A stretch of 64,000 nt of DNA from Fibrobacterota bacterium (lineage in GTDB: Bacteria > Fibrobacterota > Chitinivibrionia > Chitinivibrionales > Chitinispirillaceae). A model generated the notes under the pieces. That model made no database searches. It saw only the letters and a program-made list of their open reading frames with translations, and was not told where the DNA came from. The first letter of the stretch is position 1, and every line of letters starts with the position of its first letter. The DNA lies in contig JAEZKC010000105.1 in NCBI GenBank assembly GCA_023436205.1, forward strand, positions 4,381 through 68,380. Direction: 5' to 3'. Position numbers and translations under genes: made by a program. This document shows positions 46,030-53,323 of the stretch, in pieces.

Positions 46030-47535
46030 ATGTTTAATACGCAATTCTTTATCACTCTCGGGCTACTTCTGCTGGCCTCCGGTGTAGCATACGCCCTTAT
46101 CACCGGCGTTCTGCACAGCAGGCTGGTTCACCTTTTTGTGGATCCCCCCGATCCCCGCAAAGTACACTCCATGCCGATTCCCCGCATCGGAGGTATCGCC
46201 ATCATTTTATCGGTAATGGCAGTCCTGCTCCCCTGGTTTCTACTATCCCGTACGAACAGTCTCCCCCACATTCCCAAAGGGTTTTTCCTCTCCACTATCA
46301 GCGCGGTGCTGACCTTGGGCATCTTCGGTTTTCTGGATGATTCCAAATTCTACACCATGCGGGTGCGTCACAAACTGACCGCAGTCATTGCCTTGGCACT
46401 GGCCACCGTGTACCTGTTCAATGTACACCCGGGACCCATCTCTGTTTTAGGATGGTTCACGATTCCACTATGGATTAGTAAAATAGTGGCGGTTTTGTGG
46501 ATTATCGGGCTGATAAATGCCTTCAACTTGATAGATGGCCTTGATGGTCTGGCCGGCACGGTCTCTATGGTGTCTCTGTTTGGAGTGGCAGCAGTAGCGC
46601 TCTTCACCGGGAATTCCGAAGCGGCAGTACTGAGCATAATTGTGGCTGGCGCAACACTGGGATTTCTTTTCCATAATGCTCCACCAGCCAAGATTTTCAT
46701 GGGCGACACCGGGTCCCTTTTCCTGGGATTCACCATCGCCATGCTTACGATACATACCGCCCGCTGGATTCCGGACGGCAAAGTACCCCTGATCATGCCC
46801 CTGCTCACCGCCATGCCGATTCTGGAGGTGTTTGTCACCATCGTGCGGCGCTATTTCAAAGCAAACGACCAGGGATCACCACTCAAGAAAATCATCAAAT
46901 ACATAGTGGCGGCAGACTGCTCCCATATACACCATCGTTTTCTTTTCAGGGGTTTCAGCCATTTTGAAACCTGTGTTCTGGTAGGAACTCTGGCGACCAC
47001 ACTCGCCGCTGGCGCGGTTTGCATACTTTTCGCCCCGTCTGCCTTGATTTTGCCGGTTTTGCTCTATCTTGCCATTCCGGTAGCGGTTTCTCTTTACCGC
47101 CTGGGGTTCGGTGGGCGCTTCAAAAAAGCTCTCAAAATCAGCAGATCAGAGTATAACGGCTATCACAAGCCGGAACTAATCGGTATAGTGGAGCCGGATG
47201 GAAAACTTTACCAGTATCTGGCCGGTAAGCGTACCAACGGGTATGTTTTTGTCCCTCTCACAAGCGAACAAGATCTACCGGTAATCGCAAGCCAGCTCAA
47301 GGCCGCCATCGTGAGAAATGATTTCACTGAAATGTCTGCCCGCATAACAAAAGAGCTTTCCAACGTGTACAGTTTTTCCAATCTTATGTATGATGGTAAT
47401 CCTCAGGACATAATGAAGATTCTGCCCAATCTCAAATCCCCGGTGGAGGACCTATCATCTATCCAGCGGTTGCTTCAGGGCTTTTCGACTCCGGATTCTT
47501 CAACTAAGAAAAAACCGAAGATCAACATTTTATGA
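46030..47535 (+). CDS. WecA/TagO-like undecaprenyl-phosphate sugar-1-phosphate transferase
   Basis: About 501 residues from the ATG at 46030; no clear binding site, and the frame is open 17 codons further. The MraY/WecA core has about 10 membrane helices and the motifs DPRKVHSMPIPRIGG, FGFLDDSKFY, NAFNLIDGLDGLAG, IFMGDTGSLFLGF and the HIHHR site. It starts polysaccharide synthesis by loading a HexNAc-phosphate onto undecaprenyl phosphate. Unlike the ~350-residue norm it has a ~130-residue soluble C-terminal extension of unknown function. The next gene overlaps its stop. Confidence 0.92.
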   Translation: MFNTQFFITLGLLLLASGVAYALITGVLHSRLVHLFVDPPDPRKVHSMPIPRIGGIAIILSVMAVLLPWFLLSRTNSLPHIPKGFFLSTISAVLTLGIFGFLDDSKFYTMRVRHKLTAVIALALATVYLFNVHPGPISVLGWFTIPLWISKIVAVLWIIGLINAFNLIDGLDGLAGTVSMVSLFGVAAVALFTGNSEAAVLSIIVAGATLGFLFHNAPPAKIFMGDTGSLFLGFTIAMLTIHTARWIPDGKVPLIMPLLTAMPILEVFVTIVRRYFKANDQGSPLKKIIKYIVAADCSHIHHRFLFRGFSHFETCVLVGTLATTLAAGAVCILFAPSALILPVLLYLAIPVAVSLYRLGFGGRFKKALKISRSEYNGYHKPELIGIVEPDGKLYQYLAGKRTNGYVFVPLTSEQDLPVIASQLKAAIVRNDFTEMSARITKELSNVYSFSNLMYDGNPQDIMKILPNLKSPVEDLSSIQRLLQGFSTPDSSTKKKPKINIL

Positions 47536-48047
47536 TAATTCATCGAGGCAGTAGTAAGATGATTCAGAGGAATATCAGTAGAGAGCGGTGTGTGGTACTC
47601 AGCAGGGAGGAGACGTTCACTGCGCAGCATGCCGCACTTCTTATCTCTTTCGGTTACGAAGTGGAAATCCTGCATTCCAGAATCGAAGCGGTTAAGTATT
47701 TTGTAGCCAGAAAACCCAGTCTTGTGGTGGTTGAGTCATCTTTTCTACCCAGATTCCCGCATAGACTTGTCCAGCTGTTCAAGTATGCACACCGCACTCC
47801 GGCCATTCTGCTTCTGGGAAAAGATATTTCCGAGGTGATGGCGTATCTTTACATGAAAGATGCAGTTTATGAGTTCGTGGAGACTCCGCTGCGTTCCGAG
47901 GAGCTGGGACTGGGGATAAAAAGGGCCTCGGAGAGACTTAAGGTAACCAGAAGTCGATTGTTTAGTCTGGATCTGATAACTCAGGGAGCCATGGCGGTGC
48001 CTGTGCTTGGATTATTGCTGTACCTTCTGGCCACTCACTTTAAATAG
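47532..48047 (+). CDS. Degenerate receiver-like protein with C-terminal membrane anchor
   Basis: A 171-residue protein. Residues 18-140 follow the CheY fold pattern (CVVLSREETFTAQHAALLISF, PSLVVVESSFLP, TPAILLLG, YEFVETPL), but the phospho-acceptor position is Glu/Ser (VVVESS) and the acidic pair is lost, so phosphorylation is unlikely. A C-terminal hydrophobic helix (AMAVPVLGLLLYLLA) should anchor it in the membrane. It overlaps the WecA-like gene by four bases, suggesting it acts on that enzyme. An ATG ten codons later is an alternative start. Confidence 0.75.
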   Translation: MIIHRGSSKMIQRNISRERCVVLSREETFTAQHAALLISFGYEVEILHSRIEAVKYFVARKPSLVVVESSFLPRFPHRLVQLFKYAHRTPAILLLGKDISEVMAYLYMKDAVYEFVETPLRSEELGLGIKRASERLKVTRSRLFSLDLITQGAMAVPVLGLLLYLLATHFK

Positions 48048-48066
48048 TTTATTTTTTTTGTCTATC

Positions 48067-49581
48067 GTGATAAAAGCTCTCTTCAATACTACCAATTCGA
48101 TTGCTGTAAAGAGTAAAGTAGCACTTCTCGGGATCTGCTCGTGCTTCGCAGTGAGTGCAACGATATTTACCCAGAATAACCATTTTGAACTCTCCTATGA
48201 CTACCTGGCCAAAGTGGCTCAGGCAGTGAATGATACCTCATCGGGGTATTTCTTTTCTGCACCTGGTTTATTTGATTCAGATGACAATAGCGAAAGTCGC
48301 CTTACTTTACGACATGAAGACCAGAGCATAAGCATAAGTCCTCAGTTTTCTATTTTTAGCGAAGCTGCGGATGACAAATCAGATCTGTTTTTTTCTTTCC
48401 ATGCGGGCGGAGTGTATCGGTCCCCTTTTCTAAAGGCTTTTCTGGATATTCATGCTTATACAACTCAAAACAGCAGTACCGGAAGTTTTAAAGACTTCGG
48501 GTATGAGCGGTTTATCAGGACAGACGAACACGTGCCCATTGAGGGATTTATGGATTTCCGGGTAAATCTTCCGGAAGCGTATCTGGAGACCAGTTACAAA
48601 AATATCACTCTACAGACCGGTAAGAGAAAACTGCGCTGGGGTCCGGGGTATAAGGGGACACTTGGGTTATCGGGTACAAGCTACAGCCCTTTCTTCTTTT
48701 ACCATTTACAGTTGAAATTCGGCGAGTTGATGCATTTGTCCAGCTTTTTGTGCACCTATGATGATCCGTATTATTACAAGAATGAAATCAGCATTGATAC
48801 TGTTTTTAAAGTAAAGAATACCAATAGAGGATTAACTTCTCTGCCTTCCCGTTACGGAGCTGGTCAGAGATTGAATGTTCGCCTGGGAAAACATGTGCAG
48901 CTTGGCATTTACGAATTGGTTTCCTTTTACGGGGTGGAAGATTTAACCCATTTCGCCAACCCTCTGCAGATTTACTATCTAGGCAATCAGGCTTCGGGAA
49001 CAAATGGAGCAAACCTGTTGGGTGGAATGGATTTTAATGTTGTAGTAGGCAAGTTCAGAGTTTATGGTGAATTTCTTAATGATGATATCACCATGTTTGA
49101 TGATAAGGGCAATCCTGATAAGTTTGCACTTCAACTTGGAACAGCCTATTACCCCAATTCTTTCATATCAGCTACGGGTCTGGAGTACACCCATGTATCA
49201 CCCTATGTATATGGACATTCAAGGGTATTGAGCCGTCACGCCATCTGGGGAGAAAGCCTTGGCTGGCCCTACGGGAACGATCAGGATGTGGTGACCGGCT
49301 ATTGCCTGTTCAATATTAGACCTGATCTCAAAGCCCGGGCGGAGCTAAGCTACTGGCTCAAGGGGAAAGGCACAATAGAGAGTGACTGGACCGCTGACGG
49401 TAAGCCTGATCTTGATATAGCTCCTTACTTTCCTCAAAACCCCCGCAGGATCTTTACAGCTTACCTGTCAATGGAGTACCACCCGAAGAACTGGCTCAGC
49501 GGGTCGATTGTGTACCGCCCCGCACTGGAAGAGGGAAAGATTGACAACGGGTTTCAGGGGATGTTGGGGATAGGGTATTGA
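48067..49581 (+). CDS. Wzi-like capsule assembly outer-membrane barrel
   Basis: About 504 residues from a GTG at 48067 (a TTG at 48007 or 48058 is possible; no strong binding site). A hydrophobic N-terminus acts as signal peptide, and a barrel rich in alternating beta strands follows. The family motif is visible as LQTGKRKLRWGPGYKGTLGL. Wzi-like proteins bind capsule to the cell surface. It follows the WecA-like gene closely. Its 3' end abuts a duplicated fragment of a small secreted-protein gene. Confidence 0.82.
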   Translation: MIKALFNTTNSIAVKSKVALLGICSCFAVSATIFTQNNHFELSYDYLAKVAQAVNDTSSGYFFSAPGLFDSDDNSESRLTLRHEDQSISISPQFSIFSEAADDKSDLFFSFHAGGVYRSPFLKAFLDIHAYTTQNSSTGSFKDFGYERFIRTDEHVPIEGFMDFRVNLPEAYLETSYKNITLQTGKRKLRWGPGYKGTLGLSGTSYSPFFFYHLQLKFGELMHLSSFLCTYDDPYYYKNEISIDTVFKVKNTNRGLTSLPSRYGAGQRLNVRLGKHVQLGIYELVSFYGVEDLTHFANPLQIYYLGNQASGTNGANLLGGMDFNVVVGKFRVYGEFLNDDITMFDDKGNPDKFALQLGTAYYPNSFISATGLEYTHVSPYVYGHSRVLSRHAIWGESLGWPYGNDQDVVTGYCLFNIRPDLKARAELSYWLKGKGTIESDWTADGKPDLDIAPYFPQNPRRIFTAYLSMEYHPKNWLSGSIVYRPALEEGKIDNGFQGMLGIGY

Positions 49582-49587
49582 TAACTC

Positions 49588-49722
49588 ATTGCAAACAATT
49601 TTCAAAAGAAATGTATCGAATATGGACGTCGAAGTAGATGAAAAACCAGCACCGGTGGAAACATTCATGATGCAGAGGAGGAGAAATGTAATTGTACTTT
49701 CCATTTGAAAATTTTTCGTCAC
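49588..49722 (-). pseudogene. Truncated copy of the 177-residue secreted protein gene
   Basis: GTG at 49722 opens a sequence nearly identical to the first 45 codons of the gene at 51466-51999 (signal peptide FLLLCIMNVSTGAG, then TSIFDTFLLKIVCN). At 49588 the similarity ends where the Wzi-like gene's 3' end begins on the other strand. The rest of the gene is missing. Confidence 0.85.
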
Positions 49723-49742
49723 AATGAAATCTCCTGAGTTTT

Positions 49743-50204
49743 TTATCCCTGATCGTCATCACAATTTAAGCGCAGGTATTTATACCTTAAACGGTCAGAT
49801 GAGGGTACAAAGTAATGCCCCTGTGTATTGCCATCAGTGTTAGACCGCCATATTCTCAACCAATTTTGATAGTCTTCTTTGTAAATTAATATAGTATCCA
49901 ACTTTCGAGATTCTGACGATTTTACAAATAGAGTGTCGACATATTGCGATTTTTTCCAACTAATGATTTTATAAGACCCCCTAGCGTAGACAGTATCACA
50001 ATATTCAAAGGAAATATAACTATTTTCATTTTCGGTTCGAAGGTATACTCGGGCAAGTTCACATCGACAGTCATCCATAAACACCTTCTCGCCTCTGTTA
50101 TCTACTACTTGAATGTACTCGGCTTCCAGTTCATTAGGTGAGATGGAGTATGAGGATCTCAAACAAAAAAGCAAGAATAACAATTTAGAAGCTCTAATCA
50201 TCAT
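49743..50204 (-). CDS. Small secreted protein, paralogue of 52020-52514
   Basis: A 153-residue protein with a signal peptide (KLLFLLFCLRSSYS). It shares with the 52020-52514 product the patterns DCRCELARV, NSYISFEYCDTVY, RIWRSNTDGNTQG and the end LNCDDDQG, including conserved cysteines. No family is recognised. The intergenic DNA after both genes is also duplicated, so this is a segmental duplication. It may be an immunity-type protein of the M23 locus; this is inference from position. Confidence 0.8.
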   Translation of the reverse strand: MMIRASKLLFLLFCLRSSYSISPNELEAEYIQVVDNRGEKVFMDDCRCELARVYLRTENENSYISFEYCDTVYARGSYKIISWKKSQYVDTLFVKSSESRKLDTILIYKEDYQNWLRIWRSNTDGNTQGHYFVPSSDRLRYKYLRLNCDDDQG

Positions 50205-50266
50205 ATTTTCTTTTCTACAAATTGAGAAAATTTTGTAATTTGAAGTGGCCTTTGATTGACTCCTAA

Positions 50267-50791
50267 CTAATAATCCTCATCAGTAGAATTTGCTGATAAC
50301 ATTACTTTCAATTTTCGACACCTGCCTTTTTCCTTATAACAACTTAAAATCAAACTTGAATTGGTACTAAAATACTGGTAATCAAAACACAACCAGCCAT
50401 GGTTAAAAGTTGGAGAAGGAGTTTGATTAAACCTCTTTTGCAAAATGCAATTTAGTGAATCAAAGAGAATTATACTTGATTCGTCTAAAATCGCTGTGAT
50501 TTGCTGAACTAGTAGGGAATCTTTTTCATTCGAATCAGAGAATCTTAACGAGAGATTGATTAAGGAATTCTTATCCATTTGACCGAAGCAATTTGAGCAG
50601 TTGTCGATGTCTCTTTTTGTTAAGGAAAAGGTTTTAAACTGACTGAGTACAGTATCGTCTGTTTTTGAATACAAAGATGTATCTGACATAATTTCAACAA
50701 CTTTGATAAATTGTAAATCTACTGGGTCATTCTGGGCAAGAAGAACTGTTGCAGCAAGGATAAATAGTGTTCCTATTCGCCTAATCACCAT
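50267..50791 (-). CDS. Small secreted protein of unknown function
   Basis: About 174 residues from the ATG at 50791, which overlaps the stop of the gene before. A signal peptide (GTLFILAATVLLAQ) precedes a mixed, cysteine-containing domain (DNCSNCFGQ, LNCILQ, LSCYKEKGRCRK). Not recognised. AT-rich. Translationally coupled with the neighbour, so the two may act together. Confidence 0.72.
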   Translation of the reverse strand: MVIRRIGTLFILAATVLLAQNDPVDLQFIKVVEIMSDTSLYSKTDDTVLSQFKTFSLTKRDIDNCSNCFGQMDKNSLINLSLRFSDSNEKDSLLVQQITAILDESSIILFDSLNCILQKRFNQTPSPTFNHGWLCFDYQYFSTNSSLILSCYKEKGRCRKLKVMLSANSTDEDY

Positions 50792-51338
50792 ACTGCACAA
50801 CAGCTGTAAATACATTGTTAGTAAGATTCGGATCGGATTTCCCTATTGGAGAAACAATGACCTTTATACCCAATGCTTCAATTTGATATTGAAATGGGCT
50901 ATAATCGCTACTGATCGATTGGTTTCCAAGAGTAATAGTTAAACTTGTATCTGGGCCAATCTCAGCAGGAACAGGCCTAAATAATGATCGATTCCAAGCC
51001 CAGAGTGGTTCTTTTGTAATATCTGATATTTCTTTATAATTCGATTTAATGCTAACGAATTGAGAATCTGATTGACTTAGCAGGAAATACATTTCCGGAA
51101 AAAACCTAAACTTAATTGGAACATTCCCCTTATTTGCTATGGTAATGACTATGTCTACTGAATCTGGTTTTGACCAATACGAATCATCTCCAAAACGCTT
51201 CAATTCGCGCCTTACACTTTGCTTAGCATTTGTCTGATTATCAGTGTACTCAAGTTTTACATCTTTCAAAACCAGATCTTGACCTTTTGTCGTAAACACA
51301 ATGAATCCTAAAAACAGCAAAAAGTTTGTACAGTTCAT
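50781..51338 (-). CDS. Small secreted beta-rich protein of unknown function
   Basis: About 185 residues from the ATG at 51338 (signal peptide NFLLFLGFIVFTTKGQ). The rest looks like an Ig-like or DUF-type beta sandwich (VDIVITIANKGNVPIKFRFF, GPDTSLTITLGNQ). No enzyme motif. AT-rich; overlaps the next gene. Confidence 0.72.
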   Translation of the reverse strand: MNCTNFLLFLGFIVFTTKGQDLVLKDVKLEYTDNQTNAKQSVRRELKRFGDDSYWSKPDSVDIVITIANKGNVPIKFRFFPEMYFLLSQSDSQFVSIKSNYKEISDITKEPLWAWNRSLFRPVPAEIGPDTSLTITLGNQSISSDYSPFQYQIEALGIKVIVSPIGKSDPNLTNNVFTAVVQYGD

Positions 51339-51465
51339 GATTTTTTTCTCTATATTTAAAACATTCGTACACGGATCCATATTCTTGCAACTAAGATCTT
51401 AATTGCTCCCGAGCGCACATCTATGATATCAAAGAATCTCCGGAAATGTCTTCTCTAATCCCCGG

Positions 51466-51999
51466 TCAATAATCAGGCTCTGCCAAATGTGTGGTAGCTG
51501 TAACTCTAATTGAGTAACTTCCAGCCTCTTCTTGAGTGGCGACGAAAAAAACGTGTTTATCTTTCCCCTTCGACCATGAATAAAATTTTCCATTTGGATA
51601 TTCACTCTCAACGGGTTCTGATTGAATCGATTTTCTCATGATCCCGAAGTATTTTTCCATCTGGCTCTTATCAGATGCTTTAAAATCAATAAACAAATCG
51701 GTCATACTGTAATTGCCGGCACTGTCTTTTGAAAAAAGTGCTTCGATGGAATACCGTAGAAGAGATTTGTTTACGGCGTGAGCACCAAACTTTTGATATT
51801 CTATTTCAAAAGTATCAGGAAACATGGTCTCGATATTATGGGGATTAACACTGAAAACTGAATCATTGCAGACAATTTTCAAAAGAAATGTATCGATAAT
51901 GGACGTCGAAGTAGATGAAAAACCAGCACCGGTAAAAACATTCATGATGCAGAGGAGGAGAACTGTAATTGTACTTTTCATTTGAGGATTTTCCGTCAC
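51466..51999 (-). CDS. Small secreted protein of unknown function (parent of the 49588 fragment)
   Basis: A 177-residue protein. The GTG start has AGGAG eight bases upstream; an ATG six codons later is an alternative. Signal peptide TITVLLLCIMNVFTGAG, then a soluble domain without recognised motifs (FEIEYQKFGAHAVNKSLLRY, GKFYSWSKGKDKHVFFVA). Its first 45 codons recur at 49588-49722. Confidence 0.75.
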   Translation of the reverse strand: MTENPQMKSTITVLLLCIMNVFTGAGFSSTSTSIIDTFLLKIVCNDSVFSVNPHNIETMFPDTFEIEYQKFGAHAVNKSLLRYSIEALFSKDSAGNYSMTDLFIDFKASDKSQMEKYFGIMRKSIQSEPVESEYPNGKFYSWSKGKDKHVFFVATQEEAGSYSIRVTATTHLAEPDY

Positions 52000-52019
52000 A
52001 ATGAAATCTCCTGAGTTTT

Positions 52020-52514
52020 TTATCCCTGATCGTCATCACAATTTATATCTAAATGCTCATATTTTGAACTATTGGATTCAGGGATGAAAAAATAGCCTTT
52101 TGTACTTCCATCTGTATTTGATCGCCATATTCTAAAAATTTTCTTATTTCTTAAAGGGCGACATATTCTGATTGTATCAGGTTTTTCACTGTTCTTCACC
52201 ATTACAATATAAGTATCTGAAGTGTTTGAATTAATGACCTTGGTAATTTTGTACATGCCACTTTCATAAACCGTATCACAATAAGTAAAAGAAATATAAC
52301 TATTCATTTTATTTGTGAAAAACTTGACTTTAGCCATCTCACATCTGCAGTCTTCTTCCAAATATATTTCTCCTTGGTTTTCGACTGCTTGGATTAAATT
52401 CTCTTCATATTTAATCTTAGTACTATCGGTTGACTTCGAGTTTTCATTTTTATCTGAAGCACAAGTAACCCCGATCAGATGAACTATTAGCATAAATAAA
52501 ATTCTTTGAATCAT
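52020..52514 (-). CDS. Small exported, possibly lipidated protein, paralogue of 49743-50204
   Basis: A 164-residue protein with an N-terminal hydrophobic segment ending VTCASDK, which could be a poor lipobox. Conserved with its paralogue are EDCRCEMAKV, NSYISFTYCDTVYESG, RIWRSNTDGSTKG and INCDDDQG. The start overlaps the stop of the M23 C-terminal half by four bases, so it is coupled to that gene. This position, directly behind a peptidoglycan hydrolase, is where an immunity gene would be expected. Confidence 0.8.
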   Translation of the reverse strand: MIQRILFMLIVHLIGVTCASDKNENSKSTDSTKIKYEENLIQAVENQGEIYLEEDCRCEMAKVKFFTNKMNSYISFTYCDTVYESGMYKITKVINSNTSDTYIVMVKNSEKPDTIRICRPLRNKKIFRIWRSNTDGSTKGYFFIPESNSSKYEHLDINCDDDQG

Positions 52515-53323
52515 GATATTTTCTCCTTATCTTTGAACGCTCGCTCTAAAAACTCCGTAGGATCTCTTAAATCATTTCTTCGTAAATATTTTTTTGGTTG
52601 AACGTACAAATAATCCTCCCAATTTGTATTGTTTGTTAAATCGCAATATTTTCCAGACACATTTTTCTCATACAACTCGAAGTGCAGCATTGTTTCATAG
52701 TGATTTTTAAACCCATTGGAGGTTGGCTTTCGTAATTGTCCAACGTAACCTACAACCTGACCTCGTTTTACAAACGAACCTATTCCAAGACCTTGAGACA
52801 ATCCTAAACACAATTGCTCTGGAGCACTGTTTACACCATAAGGATTTTGATTAGGTGGTTGCACTTCCCCATATCTGGCTATGAAATCATAATGATCAAT
52901 TACAATTTCATAAGTTTGCCAATAGAAATCTTTATACTCTTTTATTTCTCCATCCATAACAGCTAAAATTGGGGATCCTACATTCGCAATTAAGTCGCAT
53001 CCTGCATGATAACGACCATTACCTCTCTGTACACCAAAATTGCGTTTGAAATTGATACAGTTTTTTAATGGGAAAATCGGATTCACATCCAACCTCCCCA
53101 AATGCTCCACAAAAGCCACCGGGTGGAAAAAATACAGATTCGCCGGGTCCAGGTCCTTGGGCCTTACCTCATCCCAGAACTGGAAAAGTGCGAAGGGGGT
53201 GAAAATGTGTTTGGCCGCCCAGGCCAGAGGAAATCGCCAGGGTGGACCGAAAAGACGATTGTACTTGCGGGTCTTCTGGTCTGTCACCTGAGACCACTCG
53301 GTGCTTTCCTTTATAACCAGCCT
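52511..53323 (-). CDS. M23 metallopeptidase-like C-terminal half of a split effector-like gene
   Basis: The frame is open from 53323, with a GTG at 53287 giving 258 residues. The M23-like core shows RYHAGCDLIANVGSPILAVM (HxxxD present) and TMLHFELY, where the first His of HxH is replaced by Leu/Met. Upstream of the GTG the same frame reads VIKESTEWSQ, continuing the preceding ORF, so this is most likely the C-terminal part of one protein. From about 53090 to its end the DNA is AT-rich (23/60 G+C at 52801-52860; 33/60 at 53221-53280). No signal peptide. It should cut peptidoglycan peptides. Confidence 0.8.
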   Translation of the reverse strand, partial: RLVIKESTEWSQVTDQKTRKYNRLFGPPWRFPLAWAAKHIFTPFALFQFWDEVRPKDLDPANLYFFHPVAFVEHLGRLDVNPIFPLKNCINFKRNFGVQRGNGRYHAGCDLIANVGSPILAVMDGEIKEYKDFYWQTYEIVIDHYDFIARYGEVQPPNQNPYGVNSAPEQLCLGLSQGLGIGSFVKRGQVVGYVGQLRKPTSNGFKNHYETMLHFELYEKNVSGKYCDLTNNTNWEDYLYVQPKKYLRRNDLRDPTEFLERAFKDKEKIS

